From positions 19,245-83,244 of the forward strand of contig NZ_QSSH01000005.1 of the NCBI RefSeq assembly GCF_003438495.1: a DNA stretch of 64,000 nucleotides. Direction: 5' to 3'. Below are positions 45,087 through 53,275 of the stretch, piece after piece. The position numbers were made by a program, and so were the translations under genes. Position 1 is the first letter of the stretch. Each line of letters begins with the position of its first letter. The notes below the pieces were generated by a model. It was not told the DNA's origin and did no database searches. It was given only the letters and a program-made list of their open reading frames with translations. Source of the DNA: Collinsella sp. TF05-9AC. GTDB taxonomy: Bacteria > Actinomycetota > Coriobacteriia > Coriobacteriales > Coriobacteriaceae.

Positions 45087-46382
45087 ATGCTCGCCTTTTT
45101 ACAAACTAACACGCCCATCGTGATCTTTAACCAGATTGTGGTTACGCTGCTCACGGTCTGCTTTCTGTACCAGGTGGTCTTCTTTGTCATTGGCGCTCTT
45201 CGTGGCGAGGTCGCGCCTCCCAAGGCCAAAAAACTTCACCGCTATGCCTTCTTTATCGCGGCGCATAACGAGGAGGCCGTGATCGCTAACCTCGTTCGCT
45301 CCATCAAGGATCAGGATTATCCGTCCGAGCTTATCGAGGTTTTCGTGGTCGCCGATGCCTGCACCGACAACACGGCGCAGCTCGCGCGCGAGGCCGGTGC
45401 CATTGTTTACGAGCGCAATGACCTGGCCCGCAAGGGCAAGAGCTGGGTCATGGACTTTGGCTTCGACCGCATTCTCAACGAGTATCCCGACACGTTTGAG
45501 GGCTACTTTATCTTCGATGCCGATAACGTTATCTCCCGCGATTATGTTTCCAAGATGAATGATGCCTTTGACCAGGGCTTCCATGTGGTCACGAGCTATC
45601 GCAATTCCAAGAACTTCGGCAGCTCGTGGATCTCGGCTGCTAATGCCACGTGGTATCTACGCGAGGCGCGCTTCCTCAACAACGCGCGTAATATCTGCAA
45701 GACGTCCTGCGCTGTTTCGGGTTCGGGCTACCTCATCTCCGCCAGCGTTATCGAGGGCATGCACGGTTGGCGGTTCCACACGCTGACCGAGGACATTCAG
45801 TTCACCACGTTCTGCGCCATTCACGGCATTCGCATTGGCTATGCGCCGGCGGAGTTCTTTGACGAACAACCCGTGACGTTTAAGGCGTCCTGGAAACAGC
45901 GCATGCGTTGGACCAAGGGCTTCTACCAGGTGTTCTTTACTTACGGTAAGCACCTGGTCAAGTCGACCTTCCGCTACCATCGCTTTGCCGCCTACGACAT
46001 GTTCATGACGATCGCCCCGGGTATGCTGCTGTCGCTCATCTCGATGCTCGCCAATGCGACGTTCCTGATCGTGGGTGGACTCTCGCACGGCTTTTTGGCT
46101 ACCGAAGTCGAGATGCAGGCCTGTGCCGCTTCGCTCATTATGACCTTCGCCATGATGTATCTGACTTTCTTTATCCTGGCGCTGCTCACGACTATCTTTG
46201 AGTACAAGCACATTCACTGCGCGCAAAAGTGGCGTCTGGTGACTAACCTGTTTACCTTCCCGATCTTTATGTTCAGCTATATCCCCATCACGGTGGCCGC
46301 GCTGTTCCTGAAGGTCGACTGGGTCCCGACGCAGCACGCCGTCAGCGTTACCCTTGACGAGGTCATGCAAGGCGCCAAATAA
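45087..46382 (+). CDS. Family 2 glycosyltransferase, membrane-bound
   Basis: A 431-residue integral membrane enzyme with one N-terminal helix (about 12-37), a cytoplasmic GT-A domain and about four C-terminal helices (from ~300). GT2 motifs: FIAAHNEEAVIANLV, FDADN, TLTEDIQF and QRMRWTKGFYQ, the last being the QxxRW motif of processive synthases. It probably builds a surface polysaccharide or glycolipid from a nucleotide sugar; the product is unknown. It is not in a polysaccharide cluster and ends at its own terminator. Confidence 0.85.
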   Translation: MLAFLQTNTPIVIFNQIVVTLLTVCFLYQVVFFVIGALRGEVAPPKAKKLHRYAFFIAAHNEEAVIANLVRSIKDQDYPSELIEVFVVADACTDNTAQLAREAGAIVYERNDLARKGKSWVMDFGFDRILNEYPDTFEGYFIFDADNVISRDYVSKMNDAFDQGFHVVTSYRNSKNFGSSWISAANATWYLREARFLNNARNICKTSCAVSGSGYLISASVIEGMHGWRFHTLTEDIQFTTFCAIHGIRIGYAPAEFFDEQPVTFKASWKQRMRWTKGFYQVFFTYGKHLVKSTFRYHRFAAYDMFMTIAPGMLLSLISMLANATFLIVGGLSHGFLATEVEMQACAASLIMTFAMMYLTFFILALLTTIFEYKHIHCAQKWRLVTNLFTFPIFMFSYIPITVAALFLKVDWVPTQHAVSVTLDEVMQGAK

Positions 46383-46390
46383 CCACCACC

Positions 46391-46431
46391 AAAACCACCG
46401 CAAAGGGGACAGGCACCTTTGTGGTGGTTTT
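46391..46431 (+). terminator. Terminator after the glycosyltransferase (contains GGGGACAGGCACC)
   Basis: 16-bp arms (46391-46406 and 46416-46431, one mismatch) followed by T's. The top of the hairpin is AAAGGGGACAGGCACCTTT, a string resembling widely dispersed intergenic repeats, so a repeat may have been adopted as a terminator. Confidence 0.85.
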
Positions 46432-46463
46432 TGCTTTTGAGCAGCTGCTCAAGGAGGTTTTCG

Positions 46464-46886
46464 ATGATCTATATCCCGTTTTGGATTTGCATCTTTGCCG
46501 GCGCGTGGATTGATGCCCGTGAGCGGCGGTTTCCCAATGAGCTTGCCGGCGCATGTGCCGTGGCGGCGTTAGCAGGCGTTTGGCTCGACAGGGGCGTTAA
46601 CACTGCACTTGATCATGCCGGTCTTGCGGTCATCGTCTACCTTGCCCTTGTGCTTACTGAGTCGCTCTGGCGGCGCCTTCGTCAAGCCCCGGGGATTGGC
46701 ATGGGGGACGCCAAAGCACTCTTCGCGCTTTGCACGCTCGACCCTATGGGTGGCATCGTGGCATTTGCCGTCGCACTCCTGGCCCTGGCCCTCTCCTGCC
46801 TCTTCACAAAATCGTGCTCCCTGCCATTGCTCCCGTTTTTAGTGCCGATTTTTGCCATAATCGAGGTCGTGGGCTGCACTCTGTAA
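46464..46886 (+). CDS. Small A24-family prepilin peptidase-like protein
   Basis: A 140-residue membrane protein with four or five hydrophobic segments. The two A24 aspartate motifs are present: DARERRFPNEL near residue 17 and GIGMGDAKALF near 80 (GxGD). The N-terminal methylase domain of full PilD is absent, as in TadV/CpaA enzymes. ATG 46464 has AAGGAGG at 46451-46457. No pilin or tad genes are nearby, so the substrate is unknown. Confidence 0.8.
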   Translation: MIYIPFWICIFAGAWIDARERRFPNELAGACAVAALAGVWLDRGVNTALDHAGLAVIVYLALVLTESLWRRLRQAPGIGMGDAKALFALCTLDPMGGIVAFAVALLALALSCLFTKSCSLPLLPFLVPIFAIIEVVGCTL

Positions 46887-46917
46887 CCGATTGCGCATCG
46901 TTCTTAAGGAGCATGCC

Positions 46918-48165
46918 ATGGCAACTAATCAAGAAACGGCCGCCATCAAGGCGTGTATGGACCGTATTCCTTCGGCGTTGTCGCCCGAGCTCGTCGAGCG
47001 CATTGCCGCCAATCGTGCTTCGGGCACTGTCAATCCGTATCGTTGCAACGACGACCAGGTCATTCGTCGTGTCGATCGCGATGCGGACAAAGGCACGCTT
47101 ATGCGTCCGACGTTTATGCGCGATACCGAAAAAATCCTCCATCTACCGGCGTACACCCGTTATGCAGGCAAAACGCAGGTTTTTAGCTTTCGAAGCAACG
47201 ACGACTTGTCGCGTCGTGGTCTACACGTGCAGCTCGTCTCGCGCATTGCGCGCGATATCGGTCGCGCCCTCGGGCTCAACTGCGATCTGATTGAAGCGAT
47301 CGGTCTGGGTCACGACTTGGGGCACACGCCTTTCGGCCATGCCGGCGAGCGATTCCTCAACGATATCTATCACGAGCGCACGGGTCGTTATTTTTTCCAT
47401 AACGTGCAGTCGGTCCGCGTGCTCGATGCGCTGTACGGTCGCAACGTGTCGCTTCAGACGCTCGATGGCGTGCTCTGCCACAACGGCGAGTACGAGCAGC
47501 GTGTGTTCGAGCTCTCGGACATGGGTTCCTTTGACCAGTTCGATCGAACCGTCGAGGATTGCATTGCCACAGGCTATAGCGCAATTGAGCACTTGCGCCC
47601 CATGACGCTTGAGGGCTGTGTCGTTCGCATCTCGGATATTCTTGCCTATGCGGGGCGTGATCGCCAAGACGCCATTGCGGCGGGCCTGCTGTCACCCGAC
47701 GCTTTTGACGATGGGCTTGGCGGAGCATACAACAGCTGGATTCTCACGCATGCCTCTATCGATATCGTCGAGCACAGCTATGGCAAGCCGCGCATCGAGA
47801 TGAGCGAGGACCTGTTCGAGGAAATCCGCCGCGCTAAGCGCGAGAACTACGAGAAGATCTATAGCAAGGGCGGCATCGAGGGCGACTCCGAAACGGAGCT
47901 GCGCGAGGCGTTCGAAAAGCTCTATGACCGTTGCCTGCAGGATATAAACGAAGGCGACGAGTCTTCGTATATCTTTAAGCATCACATTTCGCGCATTGAG
48001 CGGCAGCTTTCCTACTACAATCGCACCTATGCATGGCAGGATGATAAAGATCAGACCGTAGTGGATTACATTTCGAGCATGACGGACGGCTATTTCTGTG
48101 AGCTGACGAGCAAGCTGTTCCCGGGGCTGAAGTTTCCGCATCGTACCTATATTAACGAACGGTAG
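46918..48165 (+). CDS. dgt: dGTPase-like HD-domain triphosphohydrolase
   Basis: HD enzymes of this group remove triphosphate from dGTP or other dNTPs. The 415-residue protein has the metal motif GLGHDLGHTPFGHAGERF with His132-Asp133, and an upstream FSFRSNDDLSRRGLHVQ segment where other family members have RLxHKTQV and RTRLTHSLEV. ATG 46918 follows AAGGAG (46906-46911). The dGTPase name is by family; similar proteins act on several dNTPs. In several Gram-positives it precedes dnaG, but here dnaG is 35 kb away. Confidence 0.85.
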   Translation: MATNQETAAIKACMDRIPSALSPELVERIAANRASGTVNPYRCNDDQVIRRVDRDADKGTLMRPTFMRDTEKILHLPAYTRYAGKTQVFSFRSNDDLSRRGLHVQLVSRIARDIGRALGLNCDLIEAIGLGHDLGHTPFGHAGERFLNDIYHERTGRYFFHNVQSVRVLDALYGRNVSLQTLDGVLCHNGEYEQRVFELSDMGSFDQFDRTVEDCIATGYSAIEHLRPMTLEGCVVRISDILAYAGRDRQDAIAAGLLSPDAFDDGLGGAYNSWILTHASIDIVEHSYGKPRIEMSEDLFEEIRRAKRENYEKIYSKGGIEGDSETELREAFEKLYDRCLQDINEGDESSYIFKHHISRIERQLSYYNRTYAWQDDKDQTVVDYISSMTDGYFCELTSKLFPGLKFPHRTYINER

Positions 48166-48225
48166 TTCGTATATTTTCGGTATACTGTTGAGGAACAACG
48201 ATTTTGATGGATGCACGGGATGGCT

Positions 48226-49575
48226 ATGGACGACCTTTTTTCTGCCTCGACGCGCGAGCGTTCCTTTAAAAATGCGCCGCTTGCGGTGCGCATGCGCCCC
48301 AATTCGCTCGACGAGTATGTGGGCCAGCAAAAGGCCGTCGGTAAGGGCTCATGGTTGCGTGCCGCGATCGAGCACGACGTGCTTTCGAGCGTGATTCTGT
48401 ACGGGCCGGCCGGTACGGGTAAGACGACGCTGGCCCACATTATCGCCAACCATACCAAGAGCGAGTTTGTCGAGGTCAGCGCCGTCACGGGTACTGTGAA
48501 GGACCTGCGTCGCGTGATTGACGAGGCCAAGACGCGCCTGAATACCTACGACCGCCGCACCATTCTATTCATCGATGAGATTCACCGCTTCTCTAAGTCG
48601 CAGCAGGATGCCCTGCTGCATGCAGTTGAGAACCGTACCGTCATTATGATTGGCGCTACGACGGAGAATCCGTACTTCGAGGTTAACTCGGCACTGTTGT
48701 CGCGTGGGCGTGTGGTGGAGCTTGAGCATCTGAAGGATGAGGATATCGCCACGCTTATTGAACGTGCGCTTGAGGCACCGCAGGGCTTGAATGGAAAGTT
48801 CTCGGCCGATGTTGATACGGTCAAGACCATTTGTACGCTGGCTGCGGGTGATGCACGCTCGGCCCTGACGACACTTGAGCTGGCGAGCGAGATTGCCGTT
48901 ACGCGTCCCGATCCCGAGGGGACGCCAGCGCCGGCGGCGGGGGAGCGCTATCCCATCACCGTGGATGACGTAAAGATTGCCAACCCGCGTCGCGGCTTTA
49001 CGTATGACAAAAACGGCGACATGCACTACGACATCATCAGTGCGTTCATCAAGTCCATGCGCGGTAGCGACCCCGATGCCACGGTCTACTGGCTTGCGCG
49101 CATGATCGATGCAGGGGAGGATCCTAAGTTTATTGCACGCCGTATTATGATTCATGCTTCTGAGGACGTTGGGAACGCCGACCCGCAGGCGCTTTTGGTG
49201 GCACATGCCGCGTTTAAGTCTGCCGAGGTCATTGGCTATCCCGAGTGCCGCATTAACCTGGCTCAGGCCGCTCTCTATGTGTGCTTGGCGCCAAAATCCA
49301 ACGCGTGCGAGGCTTCGATCGATGCGGCGCTGGCCGATATCCATTCTAGTGGGCTTCGCGAGGTGCCGAGTTATCTGCGCGATCGCCATCGCCCGGGCAG
49401 CGATGAATACGGTATGTATAAGTATCCACATGATTATCCCGAAGGCTGGGTCGATCAGCGCTATTTGCCCGAGGGACTGGAGCGCGGCGCGTTCTGGCAG
49501 CCTGCCGGCCGCGGTTGGGAAGAATGGCGCGTAGAGCAAAGTGAACGTGACCGCAGCGGGAATGCACCGAAGTAG
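48226..49575 (+). CDS. rarA: Replication-associated recombination protein RarA (MgsA)
   Basis: AAA+ ATPase acting at stalled replication forks. The 449-residue protein has LAVRMRPNSLDEYVGQQ at the start, Walker A GPAGTGKTT from residue 60, Walker B ILFIDEIHRFSKSQQD, sensor 1 GATTENPYFEVN, and the C-terminal tetramerisation domain (AHAAFKSAEVIGYPECRINLAQA). Starts at 48211 and 48220 are in frame; 48226 gives MDDLFSAS, closest to family starts. A TATACT box lies at 48181-48186. Confidence 0.94.
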   Translation: MDDLFSASTRERSFKNAPLAVRMRPNSLDEYVGQQKAVGKGSWLRAAIEHDVLSSVILYGPAGTGKTTLAHIIANHTKSEFVEVSAVTGTVKDLRRVIDEAKTRLNTYDRRTILFIDEIHRFSKSQQDALLHAVENRTVIMIGATTENPYFEVNSALLSRGRVVELEHLKDEDIATLIERALEAPQGLNGKFSADVDTVKTICTLAAGDARSALTTLELASEIAVTRPDPEGTPAPAAGERYPITVDDVKIANPRRGFTYDKNGDMHYDIISAFIKSMRGSDPDATVYWLARMIDAGEDPKFIARRIMIHASEDVGNADPQALLVAHAAFKSAEVIGYPECRINLAQAALYVCLAPKSNACEASIDAALADIHSSGLREVPSYLRDRHRPGSDEYGMYKYPHDYPEGWVDQRYLPEGLERGAFWQPAGRGWEEWRVEQSERDRSGNAPK

Positions 49576-49675
49576 CTGCTGATAATTTTGTCCCACGTTG
49601 CTGCTCTTGGCATGTTCGGTCCCCTTTGGGGTACCATGGAAACCGTCTGTATATCGATTCCTTTGGGAGGCTTGT

Positions 49676-50263
49676 ATGAGTCCCATTCAGATTGCCCTGC
49701 TGCTGCTCGCCTTTGCCGGCGTGTGGGCCATCGTTGAGCTCGCGCTTACCCTGCGCAAGACCCGCACCGTTGTCGACTCGCTCGATAAGACCGTGAACGA
49801 CCTCAACAACACCATCGCCGAGGCTCAGCCTGTGGTGGCAAAGCTCGATGGCGCTGTCGATGAGCTTACGCCGGCGCTTGCCCAGATGGAGCCGCTGCTT
49901 AAGTCGAGCAAGACGGCAGTTGATGCCCTTACCTCCAATCTCGTAGAGGTCGAAGCCGTGGTTCGCGACATTTCCGAGGTTACGGGCAGCATGGCCGAGG
50001 CCAGCAATGCTGTGTCGAGCGTGACTGACTCTGCCGCTGGTGCTGTGCAGAAGCTCTTCAATAAGGTGAAGGCTCCTGCAGCCGATGCCGATCGCAAGCT
50101 CGCCGCTGCCGCTGCGGAGGCCGAGCAGCCTACCGAGCGCGTCCTAATTGGCGAGGACGAGGCCGCCGATGGCGCGGATGTGGCTCAGAATTCTGTAGCC
50201 AAGCCGGCTCAGTATTACACCTATACGCCCGCCGAGACCTCTGAGGAGTCCTGCGATGAGTAG
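49676..50263 (+). CDS. DUF948 family protein
   Basis: A 195-residue protein with one N-terminal membrane helix (about 4-24) and a long amphipathic region (25-120, LRKTRTVVDSLDKTVNDLNN; VAKLDGAVDELTPALAQM) that fits a coiled coil in the cytoplasm, as in the general stress protein YtxG. The C-terminal third is low-complexity and acidic. GGGAGG at 49665-49670 sets ATG 49676. It overlaps the anti-sigma-like gene by eight bases and opens the stress-sigma operon. Confidence 0.8.
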   Translation: MSPIQIALLLLAFAGVWAIVELALTLRKTRTVVDSLDKTVNDLNNTIAEAQPVVAKLDGAVDELTPALAQMEPLLKSSKTAVDALTSNLVEVEAVVRDISEVTGSMAEASNAVSSVTDSAAGAVQKLFNKVKAPAADADRKLAAAAAEAEQPTERVLIGEDEAADGADVAQNSVAKPAQYYTYTPAETSEESCDE

Positions 50264-50633
50264 CGAAGCAACCTGCCCTATCACGCTGACCGTTGCCGGT
50301 GACCCGCGTCTCGCTCGCCTTGTGCGCATGACGGCAGCCAACGTTGGTGCCCTGTGCTCTATGTCTGTCGATCGCATCGAGGACATCCGCATGGCTGCCG
50401 AGGAGGCTTTCATCTTTGGTTGCACCGCGGTCGACTGCGACGACATCACCATCAAATTCGATGTCGATGAGACCCACGTTGGCATGACTATTACCTTTGG
50501 TGACCAGGCTACGGTCGATGAAGACGACCAGGCTGCGGTGTATGCCGAGCTCATCCTCGCGAGCGTGTGCGATTCCTACGAAAAGACTGCGGCGCCCCTG
50601 ACGCTTTCCCTCGACCTCAAGGCGGATATCTAA
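50256..50633 (+). CDS. GHKL-fold anti-sigma factor-like protein, ATP site degenerate
   Basis: A 125-residue protein encoded directly before a SigB/SigF-type sigma gene, the place of RsbW/SpoIIAB. It keeps the pattern DRIEDIRMAAEEAF, matching the N-box helix of RsbW with Glu50 at the catalytic position, but the N-box Asn is Phe54. The DxG motif and the glycine-rich lid are missing too, and it is about 30 residues short. It may bind the sigma factor without ATP or be a regulator that lost kinase activity. Assignment rests on context and weak motif similarity. GAGGAG precedes the ATG. Confidence 0.6.
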   Translation: MSSEATCPITLTVAGDPRLARLVRMTAANVGALCSMSVDRIEDIRMAAEEAFIFGCTAVDCDDITIKFDVDETHVGMTITFGDQATVDEDDQAAVYAELILASVCDSYEKTAAPLTLSLDLKADI

Positions 50634-50634
50634 T

Positions 50635-51426
50635 ATGACCGAACGTTCCCGGAGCGGTAAGACCGCTTGGGACAAGGAGAAAACCCGCGAGCTGTTTCGT
50701 CGCTACAAGGAGACCGGTGATCCGGACGCCCGTGAGCAGCTCGTCATGTCCCATATGAACCTGGTAAGGTTTCTTGCCAACAAATTTAAGAATCGCGGCG
50801 AGCCGCTCGACGACCTCATGCAGGTCGGCTATTTGGGCTTGCTCAAGGCTATCGACCGTTTTGATCCCGAGCGCGGACTCGAGTTCACGACGTTTGCGAC
50901 ACCCACTATCCTGGGCGAGATCAAACGCCATTTCCGCGACAAGGGCTGGAGCGTGCGCGTACCGCGTCGTCTGCAGGAGCTCTCGGCCAAGGTCAACCAG
51001 GCTACTGACAAACTTACCAACGAGCTGCAGCGTTCGCCCAAGGTTGAGGAGATCGCTGAGTATCTAGATGTGACTGTCGATGAGGTTCTCGAGGCTATGG
51101 AATCGTCTTCGGCTTATACCTCGGTGCCCATCGAGGCTCCTGGTGCGTCCGATTCCGACGATGCCCCCTCGATTCTCGACCGTTACGCCGACGACGACAA
51201 CGAGCTCGACTTTACTGATGACCGCTTAGTGATCGAGGAAGCCATCCGTGATTTCTCGCCGCGCGAGCGCGAGGTGATCGAGCTGCGCTTTGTGAAGGGC
51301 ATGACCCAGATCGAGATCGCCAAGAAGCTGGGTATTTCTCAGGTGCAGGTTTCGCGTCTGCTGCGCCGCACGCTTAAGAAGATTCAGGACAAGATCGACC
51401 CCGACGGAGTGATGATTCGTTCATGA
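50635..51426 (+). CDS. SigB/SigF/SigG-family RNA polymerase sigma factor
   Basis: An alternative group 3 sigma factor of 263 residues, normally driving a general stress or sporulation-type regulon. It has region 2 (MNLVRFLANKFKNRGEPLDD; ERGLEFTTFATPTILGEIKR; FRDKGWSVRVPRRLQEL), region 3 (RSPKVEEIAEYLDVTVDEVL) and region 4 (MTQIEIAKKLGISQVQVSRLL). It starts one base after the preceding stop and overlaps the transporter gene by four bases (ATGA). With no sporulation genes seen, a stress role is more likely. Confidence 0.92.
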   Translation: MTERSRSGKTAWDKEKTRELFRRYKETGDPDAREQLVMSHMNLVRFLANKFKNRGEPLDDLMQVGYLGLLKAIDRFDPERGLEFTTFATPTILGEIKRHFRDKGWSVRVPRRLQELSAKVNQATDKLTNELQRSPKVEEIAEYLDVTVDEVLEAMESSSAYTSVPIEAPGASDSDDAPSILDRYADDDNELDFTDDRLVIEEAIRDFSPREREVIELRFVKGMTQIEIAKKLGISQVQVSRLLRRTLKKIQDKIDPDGVMIRS

Positions 51427-52835
51427 GTGAGCACCCCCAACAAACCGATCGCGTGCTGCGCGACACCCGCATTCTGACGCTTCGCATTTGGGCTGTTGTC
51501 GGCTGCATTGTCATCGCCGCTGTCATCTTTAACCTTATGGGCATCTTGGCGCCGGTTATCGAGTTTCTCGCTGTTGGTTCCATCATTGCCTTTGTGATGT
51601 CCCCGATCACCAACTTGCTCGAGCACCATGGCGTGAATCGCGGCATTGGTTCGCTTATCGCGCTTATTGTTGTTGTTGCCGTGCTCGTCGGTGTCGTTTG
51701 CATCTTGTCGCCGATTCTCTTTGGTCAGATCATGGAAGTCCTGAGCCGCCTACCCGAGCAGCTTCGTGTTGCGGGTGGCGACCTCAACGAGATGATCTCG
51801 CATGCCAAGACGCTCAACAACACGCCGCTCAAGGAGTATTTGGACGACAACCTGTCGTCGCTGGTTGCCGTGGCATCGAAGTATGTGTCTCAGATTGCTG
51901 CCGAGCTTGGCCGCGGCGTGTTCCCGCTCATCACCAATACGGCCTCGCAGTTGTTCGTGATCTTCCTTGGTCTGGTGCTTGCATACTGGATGGCCTGCGA
52001 CTACCCTCGCATGCACCGCGAGATTTGCACCATCATCGGTCAGGAGAAGGAGACCTCGTACCGCTTTATGGTCGCCATCCTTTCTCGCTCTGTCGGCGGC
52101 TACATGCGCGGTATGGTCGTGACGTCCATCTGCGGTGGTTTCCTCGCCTTTATCGGTTTTATGATCATCGGCCATCCGTATGCGGCGCTCATGGCTATCT
52201 TTACCGGCATCATGCATTTGGTTCCGGTCGTCGGCCCTTGGGTGAGCGCAGCAATCGCCACAGTGCTCGGTTTCATGTTCAGCCCCATGTTGGCGTTATG
52301 GACGCTCGTCGTGACGATGGTCGCGCAAAACGTCACCGATAACGTGATTTCGCCTAAGGTTATGCAGAGCTCTGTACAGGTGCATCCTATCATGAGCCTC
52401 ACGGCGCTCGTTATTGGCTCGGCACTCATGGGCCCCATCGGCATGATTATTGCCATCCCGCTTTGTGCGGCCCTCAAGGGTATCTTCGTGTACTACTTCG
52501 AGAATGAGACCGGCCGCCAGCTTGTGGCCTATGACGGCGCCGTGTTTAAGGGCACACCGTACCGCGATGCCGATGGCAACCCGGTCGCCGCCTACGACGC
52601 GCTCGGCGACGACACCTTCATCTATGAGTCCGAGCTCATCGGCAACGAGACCGCGCCCGAGGCCAAGGCCATGCCCAAGCCCGAGCTCGATAACCACTGG
52701 ATCAAGCTCTCGGGTCTGCAACCCGATGCCACGGGCTTCTTCAAGAACCCCTTTGCCAAGGACGATGACTCCAACTCGGACGACGATACCAAAACCGGCA
52801 TCGACGGCTCCATGGACGATTCGGATTCTAAATAG
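51423..52835 (+). CDS. AI-2E family transporter (TqsA/YdiK-like permease)
   Basis: A 470-residue membrane protein with about eight helices. Family features: FLAVGSIIAFVMSPITNLLE early, LGLVLAYWMACDYPRMHREI centrally, GYMRGMVVTSICGGFLAFIG, and a C-terminal IGSALMGPIGMIIAIPLCAA. The tail after the last helix (about 350-470) is long, hydrophilic and acidic. Members export signals or act in cation/proton antiport; the substrate is not predictable. It is translationally coupled to the sigma factor. Confidence 0.88.
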   Translation: MSEHPQQTDRVLRDTRILTLRIWAVVGCIVIAAVIFNLMGILAPVIEFLAVGSIIAFVMSPITNLLEHHGVNRGIGSLIALIVVVAVLVGVVCILSPILFGQIMEVLSRLPEQLRVAGGDLNEMISHAKTLNNTPLKEYLDDNLSSLVAVASKYVSQIAAELGRGVFPLITNTASQLFVIFLGLVLAYWMACDYPRMHREICTIIGQEKETSYRFMVAILSRSVGGYMRGMVVTSICGGFLAFIGFMIIGHPYAALMAIFTGIMHLVPVVGPWVSAAIATVLGFMFSPMLALWTLVVTMVAQNVTDNVISPKVMQSSVQVHPIMSLTALVIGSALMGPIGMIIAIPLCAALKGIFVYYFENETGRQLVAYDGAVFKGTPYRDADGNPVAAYDALGDDTFIYESELIGNETAPEAKAMPKPELDNHWIKLSGLQPDATGFFKNPFAKDDDSNSDDDTKTGIDGSMDDSDSK

Positions 52836-52841
52836 GTTCTA

Positions 52842-53081
52842 TTAACGTTTCTTGAAGTTGTAAATGACAAGAAACGCGACCAAAGCGATTGATAAGGGGC
52901 CGGCTACATAGAAAAAGAGAACGTCAATTGCGCGTAGAGTGTAATAAGCCTTATCGCCGGACATTACTGTATACAATACGTATCCAAATGATGGTTGGTT
53001 TGCGTACCAGCATGAGAAGGCTAAGAGCGCTAAAAGTGCTACAACCAGAAGTGCATTCAGGACAAATCGTTTGCTTTTCAT
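52842..53081 (-). CDS. Small hypothetical membrane protein
   Basis: A 79-residue protein with two hydrophobic helices (about 8-26 and 52-73) between short basic ends (MKSKRF and YNFKKR). I recognise no family. The start at 53081 has AAGGAG seven bases upstream, and a perfect TATAAT lies at 53119-53114 on the minus strand. Base composition is clearly more AT-rich than its neighbours, and it is the only minus-strand gene in this stretch, so recent acquisition is possible. The real site and hydrophobic pattern support it as a gene. Confidence 0.65.
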   Translation of the reverse strand: MKSKRFVLNALLVVALLALLAFSCWYANQPSFGYVLYTVMSGDKAYYTLRAIDVLFFYVAGPLSIALVAFLVIYNFKKR

Positions 53082-53173
53082 CGATCGCTCCTTCCGGGTG
53101 AATCTTATATGCAATTATACAGCAGTCCTTTTTCAAAGGATCGCGCAGTACTAAATAACGTGCACTTTCGCTG

Positions 53174-53203
53174 GAGGGTCGCTGTTTGGCGACCCTCTTT
53201 TTT
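53174..53203 (+). terminator. Terminator upstream of alaS
   Basis: Perfect 9-bp arms (53174-53182 with 53189-53197) followed by six T. It ends where the alaS -35 box starts, and would stop read-through from the stress-sigma operon. No T-box landmarks were found for alaS. Confidence 0.85.
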
Positions 53204-53229
53204 GCACTTGCGCGGCGGGATGGTAATAT
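53202..53229 (+). promoter_or_regulatory. Promoter of alaS
   Basis: TTGCAC at 53202-53207 and TAATAT at 53224-53229, 16 bases apart, with TGG just before the -10. Predicted start near 53236, giving a 40-base leader. Confidence 0.7.
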
Positions 53230-53275
53230 CGTTACGTTTGAACTGTTTCGATGTGAAACCGAGGAGATTCCCTCT

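Noticed and set aside
53174..53203. alaS leader as a T-box
   Set aside because: There is a terminator but no TGGN T-box sequence, no Stem I and no specifier; a promoter follows the hairpin.
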